Assembly: GCF_028583425.1 (NCBI RefSeq)
Contig: NC_072798.1
Coordinates: 10,976,501-11,040,500, forward strand
Source: Eublepharis macularius
Lineage: Eukaryota; Chordata; Lepidosauria; Squamata; Eublepharidae
Length of the DNA stretch: 64,000 nucleotides
Direction: 5' to 3'
The position numbers and the translations under genes were made by a program. Every line of letters begins with the position of its first letter. The stretch's first letter is position 1. The notes under the pieces were generated by a model. It was given only the letters and a program-made list of their open reading frames with translations, searched no databases and was not told where the DNA came from. This document shows positions 19,961 to 31,018 of this stretch, one piece after another.

Positions 19961-20402
19961 CACTCTCCCTCTCTCTCTCTCAAAATGCCAACAGCAACTG
20001 TCTCTCCCTCACCCTCTGCAAAACCAGAGCTGGGAGCCCCCCTCCCCCCTGCTCTTTGTTTCCTTGTAACAAATTTGGAGCTCCACACTTGAAAGGAAGA
20101 CCTGCCTGTCAAGCTAAATTGGGCTTAGATTGGGGTTTCCAGGGCAACAGCAGGAGTTCAGACAGAGTTCAGACAATCCCTGCCTGAGTTGCCATGGGAA
20201 TTGATTGCAGGTGCCAGACTGTCTGGCTTGACGAACAGCAACGAACAGCAACAAACGAGGCTTGCAACGACCACCTGTTCATTTAGAATGGGGTCTTAAA
20301 AACAACTTGTTTGCAAACAGCTGATTGGGCAGTTCATGGCTTTTTTTAGTTTGTATTGCTGTTCATGCCCATCTCTAATGTTGACTCTGCCACTATTATT
20401 CT

Positions 20403-22241
20403 ATGCTAGCAATCATTTACAATTGGACTGGAACAAGACAAGGTTGCCCGTTGTCTCCACTGTTGTTCATTTTAGTATTGGAGATTCTGATGATACAAAT
20501 ACGACAAGACGAGGAAATTCGAGGAATAAAAATAAAGGACTATTCATACAAGGTCAGAGCATTTGCGGATGACATAATGTTAATTGTAGAGGACCCACTG
20601 GAGAATATGCCAAAAGTGATAGATAAGATCAAGGAGTTTGGAGACTTGGCAGGTTTCTTCATTAACAAAAAGAAGTCAAAGATACTATGCAAAAACATGA
20701 CTAAGCAGAAACAACAATTGTTAATGGAAACAACGGATTGTGAAGTAACAAGTAAGGTGAAATATTTGGGAATTGAACTGACTGCAAAGAATATAGATTT
20801 GTTCAAGAATAATTATGAAAAATTGTGGATTCAGATTGAGAGAGACTTGATTAAATGGAATAGGCTCAATCTGTCATGGTTGGGTAGGATTGCAGCGGTT
20901 AAAATGAATGTGTTACCAAGAGTGATGTTTTTGCTACAGACAATACCAATCATCAGAGACTCTAAACAATTTGAAAAATGGCAGAGGAAAATATCAGATT
21001 TTGTATGGGCAGGCAAGAAGCCTCGAGTGAAAATGAAAGTTTTACAAGAGGCAAAGGAAAGAGGCGGAATGCAACTGCCCAACCTGAGACTTTACCATGA
21101 TGCAATCTGCCTAGTTTGGTTGAAAGAGTGGATGACATTAAAGAACAAGAAACTATTAGCCCTAGAGGGATATAAAAAAATATTTGGATGGCATGCATAC
21201 CTATGGCATGACAAAGTAAAGGTCAACTCGATGTTCCTGCACCATTTTGTACGGAGAAGTCTATACACAATCTGGAAGAAGTACAGAATTTATCTACAAG
21301 AAGGAACTCCTTGGTGGGTGGTTCCATATGAGGTGATAGACCCGAGAGCTGTTGATAACGAAAGACAATGTTTGACTTATAAAGAAATAACTAAAATAGA
21401 AGCATCTAAATTTAGAATAAAGACGCAAGAGGAACTATCACCGAATTACGACTGGTTCCAGTATAGACAGATCAGAGATTTGTATAACTCGGACTCTGTA
21501 AAGGGAGGTATACGAATAGAGAATTCGGAACTAGAGCAGACCCTTCTTAAAGAGGACAAGAAAAGAATATCCAAGGTATACCAAGTACTGTTGAAATGGT
21601 ATACTGAGGATGAGACAGTTAAAACACAAATGGTGAAATGGGCTATAAATTTTAACAAAGAGATAACAATGGAGGCATGGGAATACTTGTGGAAGACTAC
21701 AATGAAGACAACGACATGTACAAATATTAAAGAGAATATCTATAAAATGATTTATCGTTGGTACATGACACCAAAGAAGATTGCGCTAGGGAATTTGAAC
21801 ACTTCTAATAAATGCTGGAAATGTAGGAAGCATGAGGGCTCCCTCTATCATATGTGGTGGTCGTGTGAGGTAGCTAGGCAGTACTGGGGGGAAATAATAA
21901 GAGAAATGAGTGAAATTTTACAATTTCAAATAAATAAGAACCCAGAACTCCTGCTACTAAACTTGGGAATGGAGGGAATTCCAGCCCATCATAGGACGTT
22001 GATATTTTATATGACAGCAGCAGCTAGACTTTTGTATGCACAAAAATGGAAAGTACAAGAAGTGCCAACTATTGAAGATTGGACCTACAAATTGCTGTAC
22101 ATGGCAGAAATGGACAAGATGACAAGAAAACTGAGAAATCTGGACTCAGGGCAGTTTAACACAGATTGGGAGAAGCTGAAACAATATCTGGAGAAGAAAT
22201 GGGAGGTGGGAGGAAAACTGTGGCAGTTTGAGAACTACTGA
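20403..22241 (+). pseudogene. L1 ORF2 C-terminal part (RT palm to zinc knuckle)
   Basis: About 600 codons are open to the TGA at 22239-22241. GTRQGCPLSPLLF is RT motif B, FADDIMLI is motif C with the catalytic D-D pair, and KYLGIEL opens the thumb. WLGRIAAVKMNVLPRVMFLLQ and DFVWAGKKPRV are usual L1 post-RT blocks. CWKCRKHEG..YHMWWSC is the C-terminal C-x2-C-x8-H-x4-C knuckle. The endonuclease and the first RT motifs are missing through 5' truncation, so it cannot move itself. The first ten or so codons of the frame overlap the target duplication. The clade is L1 (Tx1/L1 group), judged from the RT and knuckle. Confidence 0.9.
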
Positions 22242-22929
22242 AGTATAATAAAATGTAGAGGGGGGTGACTTTACCGGGGGGGGAAGAGATAAATGTGAAT
22301 TTATAAGCAGTTAGATTAACAGATTGATATATATATAGATATATATTGGTTAATAAATAGAATATTGATAGAAAATAATTAAGGATAAGGATTAAATATA
22401 CGGATTGAGTAATCAACAATATTTTCTTTCTTTGATAAGATTTGTATAATGCACCAAACTGAATGTATAGACGAGTCAAATTGATTGACTATGTGACGAG
22501 AGTTATATAGAATTACCATAAAAAGATAGAATGAGTAATACATAGAGAATAAGTCAAATTGTTTGATTTAAATGTGTAAGATTTTTATGGTTTATGATAT
22601 ATAGGTTTATGATATATAGAAATATTCAAAATTGGAAAATGGGATAAATTGTTTATCCAAGATGGAAACAAAGACTTACAGTTTGAGTATACAATAAGAA
22701 AAGTAGTTAAGGATGTACTGCTTAGTATAATGGAGAATATGTATTTGTTTTAGATAGAGAAATTTAATAGAAGTAAGGGAAAAGGGACAAAGGGTTGGAA
22801 AACTGTTGGAAGTCAACAAAAGGGGGGGGAAAGGGAGGGGGTTAGAGATGAAAAATTTGGGGAAAATTGAATGTAAATGTAAAAATAACGGATTCTAACC
22901 CAATAAAAATTTTTTCAAAAAAAAAAAAA
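20434..22929 (+). mobile_element. 5'-truncated L1-type LINE
   Basis: Target duplications ACAATTGGACTGGAA lie at 20419-20433 and 22929-22943. The 5' break lies inside RT motif B. The 3' UTR (22242-22917) has G-rich purine tracts near 22270 and 22825 and ends with AATAAA and poly(A). A short poly(A), clean duplications and an open frame mark it as one of the youngest insertions in the window. Confidence 0.9.
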
Positions 22930-22943
22930 CAATTGGACTGGAA

Positions 22944-24585
22944 AATCCATTTGTAAGAAAAGACTTTCACACAACAGCAGTGCATTATCCAGCGATGTGG
23001 GAATGCAGTCCCCGGTAGGAATTGCTCACCTGCAAAATCTCATCTTCTTTTGAAACTCGGCAGATCTTTCTTCTGAGCAGGAATTTCCAAATTTGACTGA
23101 ATATTTTGCTCTAGAAGACATTCAGGGAAAACTGTAAGATTTATGTATGTACTCTAGCATGTATTCATGTACTGATGTGTGCGTATGCATGTGGTGCATA
23201 CTCGGCAATTTCTGAAATTCTCCTGATGCAAATTTCTCCCTGAAGTTTTGCTATTTCAAATGCACTATTCTTATTTCCAGAGTGGAAATGATGACCTAGG
23301 AACTCCTGAATTTTTTGTCCCTATCATGGCACGTGTATAGTTCACTGCTGCTTTCATAAACCTCCTCTCCCCTCTATAGGGATATTCAGAAACTCATCGA
23401 TCAAACACTTCAAAAAAGCAATCTTGATCAAAGTTTGTACAAGAATGCTTCTGAAATTCTCTTCATCCAAATTCCTTCCTGGATTCTGCAGTTCTGGATT
23501 ATCTGGTTCCATCCAAAGTGGGGGCACTGCATTCGGGATTTATCTGAATAGATACTTTTTAAAAAATCCACTCTTCCTCCAAGGATGGTATTCATAATTC
23601 TCCCCTCTTATTCTGTTCTCATAACTACCCTGTGATGCAGATTAAACCAAGGACAACTTTCCCAAAGGAAGATTTGAATCTGGACCTTCTGGGCCTTACT
23701 ATGACATCCCAGGTTGACATTTTTCCTCTCAACTGCTGACAGCTCTAGCAGAATTTTGCAAAGGTCCAAAAATGTGTGCATGTTATTCAGTGTACTACTA
23801 TTCAGAATCTTGAAAAATACCATTGTGGTGACTATCAAAATTCATCGACACATCTTTTAGTTCACCGGCCTTCACAAAATTTCTCTGGGATTGTCAAAAG
23901 ACGTTAGCAAAAAAGGATAGCACACAAAGATCTCGCCTTCCTTTTTAAAAGATCTGTTTTTAAAACCAGGCAAAAGAAGGTTTGAAACTCTCTGCAGCTG
24001 GCCTCCTTTGCAAGCGTGAAGGCTTGTGGCTTTAATTATAACCCAGCAGATACCCCACGCATGTCTTTTTCTGGTCTACTGGTACAAGCTGTAATCACCC
24101 TGGTGCTATCTGCGGCACCAACTCAAATCCTAAAGGCTCATTAATGCCCAGACACCTGTATTGAAAGAAATGCCATGTACAACCTTTTCGACTTTCATTT
24201 CCCGTCTTCCTGATTTGCTTGAATCAAGGCTGCAACGGTAAATAATTTGTATGGTATTATTGAAACTTCCTTCAGGAACATTGTGTCTTAATTTTCACGT
24301 CAGTGTCTGTCTGGGTGCTCCGAGCTTTTGTGCTTTCTTCTCATTTCCATCCCACACTGATTGCTGCTTGACAGCTCCGTGCCCGTTTACTTTCTTGTTA
24401 ATCCTTTCCCTAATCAGAGATCCGTAGGTGGACATGGAATGTTCTCAGGGTGTGCGCATTTTTTTCTGAAGAACGTTGTCCATCAGCCCTACCATTCTAA
24501 AGAAGAATGCCAAATCTTGTTTCCATTACGGAAGGGAAAGTGCAACGCTTTGCCTGAGTGGAAACTGCAACAATCTTGACAAAGA
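22944..24585. other. No gene recognised: unique sequence
   Basis: Directly after the L1 a short piece (22965-23005, GCAGTGCATTATCCAGCG) resembles the palindromic MITE at 45551. A weak SINE-like piece lies at 23594-23725. The rest is AT-rich unique sequence without exon-like frames. Confidence 0.4.
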
Positions 24586-24608
24586 TACCCCCCACACACA
24601 CACACACG
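24586..24608 (+). repeat. (CA)n microsatellite
   Basis: A short CA dinucleotide run after CCCCCC. Confidence 0.8.
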
Positions 24609-25286
24609 TCTTTTCCTCTGTGTAACTTTTAGACGTTGCACACAGGAAATGAGGGGCGGTATCTCAGGCATGTGCTTTTATTTTCATTGTCCAAAATAGT
24701 GAAAGAATATTTCTCATTTCATTCATTGATTTTAACATTCTTAGTTAGGAATCCTGTTGGATTAAATGGCTGTGGGGAGGGGGGGAATCCTCAAATAATA
24801 GAATTTGGTGAGTCGATATAATTAACAGCATTGCCTTAATTCTTCAGCAAGACTTAACGTATGCATTTTTGTTTCGTTCTTGAGCTGCTTAATTTAGTGA
24901 TATTTATCTAACCACGGATGTCTCATTCAAACTCAGCAGACAAAAACCTGTGAAGAGTGAAGTTGACTTGAGCTCCCTGAATTTGGACTCCAATATGCTT
25001 GATTTTACCTTGGATTGGGACTAAAGTATCAGCTACCAGCAATGTGGGTGTTTTCTTTCAGACAAATGTTAAGCTTTTTTTTGTGGTTATTATTGAAATC
25101 AGGCTTTATTTTCATTTATAATTCTAAAGTAATAACAATCTAATTATTTTTGATGTGCCATGGTAAACCAACAACCATATGCATTTGAAAGGAAGATAAC
25201 AATAAATGTAAGGGGACCCCCCCCAATTGTTGTTTACAAAAAAAAAAATTACTGGAGTGGACATAATTGTAATTTGTATGCAAATA
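24609..25286. other. No gene recognised: unique AT-rich sequence
   Basis: Contains TTAATTCTTC, TAATTTAG and similar AT-rich strings but no recognised repeat or coding frame. Confidence 0.4.
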
Positions 25287-25289
25287 TAA

Positions 25290-25566
25290 GGCCTTTTTTG
25301 CACAGGCCATTTTTGCTGCTTTGGGCTCCGTACCTCTTCGGGTTTTCTTCGAAATTCTGGACAATGAACTCCTCCTGCAGATTTCCCTGCGGCGTTTCAA
25401 GGATTTTCTTCCGAATTTTCTCCCTGCGCAGAAAAAGTGCAGGCAAAAAATTCGGAAGAGATCCCTTGAAATTCCGCATCGAAATCTGAAGGGGGAGTTA
25501 AGTGTCTGGAATTGGGAAGATTTTGGGGGGCCGAAGCAGCAAAAATTACCCATGCAAAAAAAGGCC
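25290..25566. mobile_element. GGCC-ended MITE (277 bp)
   Basis: Left GGCCTTTTTTGCACAGGCCA with TTTTTGCTGCTTTGGG pairs with right CCGAAGCAGCAAAAAT and TGCAAAAAAAGGCC. Inner segments (GAAATTCTGGACAATGAACT; CTTCCGAATTTTCTCCCTGC) are also repeated in inverted form. Flanks are TAA and TGA, consistent with a 3-bp TNA target. The 66-137 codon frames in it are shadows. Confidence 0.7.
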
Positions 25567-25569
25567 TGA

Positions 25570-26800
25570 GGGGGCCCTCTCTTTTATTTGATGGCATACT
25601 TCAGAAAAAACTTACCCTTGCATTTGAGTATATACTGTACACATTTCTAATCTTCCTTTCCAAAATTCTTCCACACTGACTACATTCTCTTCTTTTATAC
25701 CCAATTCATTCACTGCGCTTCTCCTCTGTTTAAATTGCTCCTACCCTTCAACAGAAAAACAGTTAAGATCTAACTGGCTGTTAACTGGATAACCCAAGTC
25801 ACGTTGCAGACTGGTGGGAACGTAATGGACCCTGGAACGTTTGCCATTTTCTTTCAAAAGCAAGCCCTCCCTATTACAGCTTTAGTTGAGAAACAACTGC
25901 TATCATCTGGTATTTTATTATTTCTTTAATTGTCCTGTGGGTAGAAACTGGTTTTGAAATAACTTAAAAGAATGGCCCAGTTTTCCTTTTGCGTACCAAA
26001 CTTCCGCACAGCCTTTTGCCTTCCTTTGCTTTAACATGCTTATTAATTCCAAATGTGTGTTTAAGAGATTTCTCTCATTTGTATATGATTCCAAAGTTAA
26101 TGATTTATTCCCTGGGGTTTGCAGATATTAGACCTTTGAATTTTGATCTCAACTTCTGTTTGTTTATCATTTCTTCCCTGGTTTATAATCAGTATGTTAA
26201 AAAAGACTGAGAAAAGACAAACCGTGATTTTTTTTTTAACAAAAAAAGAAAAGAAAAGAAGTATAGGCTAACTCCAGTTACACTGTAGAAGGAGAACTTT
26301 CCTCCAGAACTAGACTAAAACATTTCAAAATGGATGATTCAGACTTAAAAGCAAATAAGAGCCCGTTTTAACATGTAGCTAGTTTTTTTTTCCGTTGTTG
26401 ATATTTGCTTTTCTGCAGCTCTATCAGTTTTCATATAGAGAAGCAATGGATGGCTTAAGTTTATTTGTTTTCTGAGAAGAAACCAGGCCTCCACCTTTCT
26501 TGTGTAATCTTCCCAGCATAAGAGCTGCTGCATGAAACTTTCTTTGTATGTCACAAAAGTAATATTGCAAAGTTGAGAGAAGTTTTAGACCCTATCTGAT
26601 GTGTCCATGCAGGGTCAAGCATCAGTCACCTGGAATCCAGGGCACATAGCAGGGCTCCACCCACAAGACCTGGAACCCTGAAGTAGCATCCGTCACATAG
26701 GAAGGGGCTTCACAGTGGCGGCTCCTATACTTGGAGCCTAACATAAAAGGATGAACATAGAAATCCTAATGTCAGTGATAAAAGCAGCCAGAGAGAACTG
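25570..26800. other. No gene recognised: unique sequence
   Basis: AT-rich unique sequence. A-rich runs at 26225-26260. No coding frame with a domain. Confidence 0.4.
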
Positions 26801-26915
26801 GAGAGCCAGCATTATGTCATGTCCTCGGATCTGAGAGACCAGGGTTCAAATCCTGTCTCTGCCTTGGAAGCTCATGAGGTAACTTTGGGTCAGTCATGCT
26901 TTCTCACCCTGACCT
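26801..26915 (+). mobile_element. tRNA-derived SINE, type D (MIR-like)
   Basis: GTCCTCGGATCTGAGAGACC, GGTTCAAATCCTGTC (B box) and CTTTGGGTCAGTCATGC are present. The A box is mutated. Confidence 0.55.
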
Positions 26916-26929
26916 AGCACATAGTACGG

Positions 26930-27150
26930 TTACCAACCTCCAGATGGAGCCTGGCGTTCTCCCTGATTTACAACTAATTTCCAGACAAAAGACATCCCTG
27001 GAGAAATTTTCCTGGAGGAAATTGCATCTTCCCACTGCAGCCTCTGGAATCACATCCCCGATGACCTCACTGCCTCAAATTCCACCCTCCCCAGGCACTG
27101 TCCCCATGCTCCCAAAACATCCCAAACCAAAAGTGGCAACTTACATGACT
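26930..27150 (+). mobile_element. hAT-C MITE copy
   Basis: It starts GGTTACCAACCTCCAGATGG and runs through TTTCCTGGAGGAAATTG to AAGTGGCAACTT. Terminal GGTTRCCA and TGGCAACT are diverged inverted repeats. Confidence 0.6.
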
Positions 27151-27177
27151 AGGGCTGTTATTCTGAGGATGACTGGT

Positions 27178-27435
27178 AAAAGCCAGTTTGGCGTAGTGGT
27201 CAAGAGTGCCAGGACTCTAATCTGGAGAGCCAGGTTTGATTCCCCACTCCTCCGCTTGAAGCCAGCTGGGTGACCTTGGGCTAGTCACAGCTTCTAGGAG
27301 CTCTCTTAGCCCCACCCACATCACAGGGTGTTTGTTGTTGTGGGGATAATAATAACATTGTAAACTGCTCTGAGTGGGCGTTAAGCTGTCCTGAAGAGCG
27401 GCATATGAATAGAATGTTATTATTATTTTATTATT
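27178..27435 (+). mobile_element. tRNA-derived SINE, type A
   Basis: The A box lies in AGTTTGGCGTAGTGGTCAAG and the B box is GGTTTGATTCCC. The body is CTTGAAGCCAGCTGGGTGAC and CACAGGGTGTTTGTTG, the tail GGGCGTTAAGCTGTCCTGAA then an ATTATT run. This is the most abundant SINE in the window. Confidence 0.88.
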
Positions 27436-27616
27436 ACTCCTAGTTATGCTAATGGAACAAGGCTGGAAGCAGGACAATGGCTTATGTCCTCACACCCAGT
27501 TTAAAGACACACTCAGAGCCATAAAGCTTGGAAGACTAAAGTGAGAGAAGGAAAACTCTGCCTTCGATACAGGGAAGGACTATAAAGTTATTCCAAGCGG
27601 AAAGCAAGAAAGACAG

Positions 27617-27870
27617 AGAGCCAGTTTGGTGTAGTGGTTAAGAGCGTGGGACTCTAATCTGGAGAGCTGGGTTTGATTCCCCACTCCTCCGCTTGAAGCC
27701 AGCTGGGTGACCTTGGGTGAGCCACAGCTTCTTGGAGCTCTCTCAGCCCCACCCACCTCACAGGGTGTTTGTTGTGGACATAATAACAGCATACGTTGTA
27801 AACCTCTCTGAGTGAGCGTTAAGTTGTCCTGAAGGACGGTATATAAATCGAATGTTGTTGGTGTTGTTGT
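27617..27870 (+). mobile_element. tRNA-derived SINE, type A
   Basis: A well-preserved copy: A box TGGTGTAGTGGTTAAGAG, B box GGTTTGATTCCCC, tail ending in a GTTGTTG run. It lies about 440 bp after the previous copy in the same orientation. Confidence 0.88.
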
Positions 27871-27966
27871 TAAAATGAAAGAGCCAATTTGTACCTCCAA
27901 TGGAGAGAAAAGTGGGATAGACCTATCTAAATAAACATGCCCTTTTCCCGTCGTCTTTTGTTTTGG

Positions 27967-28055
27967 ACATGGAAGCTCACCATGTAACTTTGGGCCCATT
28001 GCTCTTCCACACCCTAACCTATCACATAGTATGGTTACCAACCTCCAGATGAGGA
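27967..28055 (+). repeat. Duplicate of a SINE-D/hAT-C junction
   Basis: The order 'ggaagctca', 'gtaactttggg', 'cacatagta' and 'ggttaccaacctccagatg' repeats 26868-26947 but stops after the first bases of the MITE. Confidence 0.55.
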
Positions 28056-29650
28056 TTTATCCCATTTTTGTTGCCACAGGTCCTCATCTGTTTGTTTCTT
28101 TTATATAATTTTTTCTCAACGTTATACATTTGACTGTTTCTATGTCCTCTTTTCTTGGCCTTTCCATGTAAATGACAGAAGAACGAGGCGTGAATTGACA
28201 TTAAAAACTGAGTCAGTTGGACAGGAATTTTTCAGAACAAGGAAACGGAAAATAGCCTGACTATAAGGACTTTTAGACTTGGTTTTTCTCAAGGGATGCA
28301 CTGAATCAAAGTGAGGATTTTAAAATTTAAACAAAGACCAGAAATTCAAAATCCTCTTCAAAGAGAATCATGCCTCCATGAGTCTAAAAGTGTATCGGTG
28401 AGCAATCTTAAGGCTTAAAAATCTGCCCCTTTGCTTCTCCCTTTAGGAAAATGCAGAGCGCCCCACTCCCACAAGATAAATTTCACAAGTTGTACCAAAA
28501 TTCTTTGGGCTTCCATCAAAATCCCGAAGTCATTCTACTGACGGTAAAATAAAGTGACAGGAACTCATTCAGAGAAATAGCAACTTTATGTTGATAATTT
28601 ACGCTCAATGTTCCTTCAGATTTTAACCCAAGATATCCCCCCACCCCCTCAAAAAAATGACTTCTCCAAATTTCACCTCAGGCAAAATTTCTGTGAAAAT
28701 TCAAGTCTCTCTAACTCCAATTGCTTGAAAAAAGACAGTATCTTATGTTTTCACTTCTTCTCCACAGCTGAACAGCTATTACAGTATCCTAACAGGAATG
28801 CACAGGTAATCAATACTCTGCAAAGTTCACAGAAGCGTAATATGACTTAACTTGAAAATATTGTACAACATAGTATGCAGGATTCACCTAATCCAACCTG
28901 TTTTTTTTCTTCTTCTGTTGCTGTAAATATCCTGGTTATGAGATAATGTACCTTTCTGCGTTAAAGCAAAGATATTTTTGAAAAAATTGGTGAATCCAGG
29001 AGATTTTACGGGTCACAAGTCTCTTGCCGTTTTGGAGACCAATGAAGAAAGAGAAAACATGGGATTCTTTTTCTTTCCAAACCTACAAAGCTGACTTTTC
29101 CTCCTGCCAAAGAATTCTGAGTTTTAAAGTCTGGCAGGAAACTAAAGAAGAAATTACACAATCCTAGAGTGTGTTGCTGCATAATTGTCACAGAGTTGTC
29201 ATTTATTTAAATAGCTTTTGGATAACTTCTGCAGTGCCATATTACTAATACATCTAAAAACCTATGCCTTTTGCATTTATCTATTTTCAGTCTAGGCACA
29301 AACGTGGGTGATATCCAGCATTCTTATTTTCATCTGAGGCTAATTCAACGAGACACAGAGGCGACCCTACCATGAATGAAGCGTGGTGGCTTCCTTCAGG
29401 CAACATTTGGGGTATGTGAAAAAAAAGGGGGTAGGTTAGCTCAAAAAATTAGAAAATCATAAGAAAAGGGACACAGATAGTGATATTCTATAAAATATAG
29501 AAGAGATGATCTCTCCTGAAGTGTGACCAATGAGGTTCTGTCACTCACGTAGGCTAATCCAGATTGACAGAAGAGAATAAATAGACACAAATTTGATAGA
29601 AACAGAAACAGTGTGGAAGATTTTCAGCCTCCCTGGATATCCATAAAAAG
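28056..29650. other. No gene recognised: unique sequence
   Basis: About 1.6 kb without recognised repeats or credible coding frames. AT-rich with scattered T and A runs. Confidence 0.45.
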
Positions 29651-29651
29651 A

Positions 29652-29690
29652 CTTAATAGTTGCTCTTAATAGTTGCTCTTAATAGTTGCT
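29652..29690 (+). repeat. 13-bp tandem repeat, three exact copies
   Basis: The unit CTTAATAGTTGCT is repeated three times, directly before the AAG microsatellite. Confidence 0.9.
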
Positions 29691-29745
29691 AGAAGAAGAA
29701 GAAGAAGAAGAAGAAGAAGAAGAAGAAGAAGAAGAAGAAGAAGAG
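29691..29745 (+). repeat. (AGA)n microsatellite
   Basis: About 18 uninterrupted AGA units. The poly-leucine frame on the minus strand is only this repeat. Confidence 0.95.
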
Positions 29746-30169
29746 TTCCAAGGAAGGCTTTGGCATAAAACTTCAGCATACAATTTGACGCCATCAGCTT
29801 GGCTCCATCTAGGATGAGAGCAGATAGATGATTATTAAACACAGAATTGTTTCTTTTAGTCATGTACACTATTGATCTGGTTTTAACCATAACCAGTTAG
29901 GAATGGTCCAATCCCACTCTGATGACACCATTTTCTCTTTTAGCTGGATCTGATTTTTGTCTTTGCTGTGCAGGTTCACGTAACACATTTATCTATGGTG
30001 TGCCTTCTGGTCTACCTTAACAATAAATGTTCCTGCCATTCATCCCGAAGGAAAGGCCATTTGGAGTACTTCCTAACTCTGAAGTGTTGGGGAAAAAGCA
30101 GAATGTCTGAACTCCTGGCATGACTTTTGTTGAGGGGGTTATATTACCTTGCTAGTGTATGCTATATTT

Positions 30170-30612
30170 ATATTTCTTTTTTTATTTATTTCATCCATCC
30201 CCTGTCTTTCTCCCTAATAGAGACTCAAAGTGTCTTACAACATTCTACTCTCCTCCATTTTAAACTAACCAACAACCTGGAAGGTAGGTTAGACTGAGGG
30301 CCAAACTACAAGTGATGCCTGACACAGGTTGGACACTTGTCAGCTTCCCTCAAGTTTTGATGGGAAATGTAGGCAGCTTGGCGGAATGTTGGACAAGTGA
30401 CAGTTGAAAAGTCCATTGGACAGCAATTGGAGAGCCAAGCTGCAAGACCAGGATGCCTACATTTCCCATCAAAACTTGAGGGAAGCTGACAAGTGTCCAA
30501 CCTGTGTCATTCGTCACTTGTAGCTTGGCCCTGAGAGGGTGTGACTGGCCCAAGGTCACCCAGTAACCTTCCATGACCAAGCGGGACACCCTAATCACTA
30601 CACCATATTGGC
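30170..30612 (-). mobile_element. tRNA-derived SINE type D, split by a MITE
   Basis: The parts 30170-30298 and 30531-30612 join cleanly: 'gtaggttagactgag' before and 'ctgagagggtgtgactggcccaagg' after the inserted MITE. The CTGAG is shared, as expected for a target duplication. Confidence 0.7.
30299..30530. mobile_element. Foldback Harbinger-like MITE, copy 2 (232 bp)
   Basis: Ends are GGCCAAACTACAAGTGATGC and GTCACTTGTAGCTTGGCC, with CTGAG on both sides (30294-30298, 30531-30535). The arms match the copy at 10694. The centre (30375-30430) differs and holds a tandem-like insertion. Confidence 0.8.
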
Positions 30613-30645
30613 ATTGCTTTGCTAGGCTATGCTATATTGGGGTGT

Positions 30646-30872
30646 GTGGTGGTGGAGAGTGCCCTCAAGTCACAGCTATTTTATAGCAACACCAGGTGGG
30701 ATTTTTATGGCAAGAGACTAACAGTGGTGCCTTGCCATTGCCTGTCTCTGCAACCCTGATCTCCTTTGCAGGTCTCCCGTCCAATTACTAACCAAGGCTG
30801 ACCCTGCTTAGCTCCTGAGATCTGATGAGATCAGGCTCACCTGGGCGATCCAGGGCAGGGCATACCAGGGTG
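30646..30872 (-). mobile_element. 5S-rRNA-derived SINE
   Basis: A full-length-like copy. Minus-strand 5S-like head (CAGATCTCAGGAGCTAAGCA, GGGACGGGAGACC-like) and tail ending GAGGGCACTCTCCACCACC. Confidence 0.85.
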
Positions 30873-30980
30873 TACATCCATTTAAAAACTGAGCAGAAAA
30901 TTAAGCTATCGAGCCCTATTCATTTAAATTGTCATTAAACTAAGGAGAAAATAAAGGGAAAAAATGATGTGCATAAGAAG

Positions 30981-30982
<2 letters not shown>

Positions 30983-31014
<32 letters not shown>
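30983..31014 (+). repeat. (AG)16 microsatellite
   Basis: An uninterrupted AG dinucleotide run. Confidence 0.95.

Positions 31015-31018
<4 letters not shown>

Larger units (their letters stand above)
16645..20377. mobile_element. hAT-B element split by a Penelope insertion
   Basis: The outer element begins TAGACATGGGCACAAAC and ends GTTCATGCCCATCTCTA. Exact 8-bp target duplications ATGTTGAC lie at 16637-16644 and 20378-20385. Near both ends are repeated GTTCGTGAACATG-like dyads, possible transposase-binding subterminal repeats. Without the 2,997-bp insertion (PLE plus one duplication copy) it would be about 736 bp, the same as the uninterrupted sister copy at 62281. A short shared frame (MAQSLAAALELEEV...) occurs in both copies but is not a transposase. 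Confidence 0.9.
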
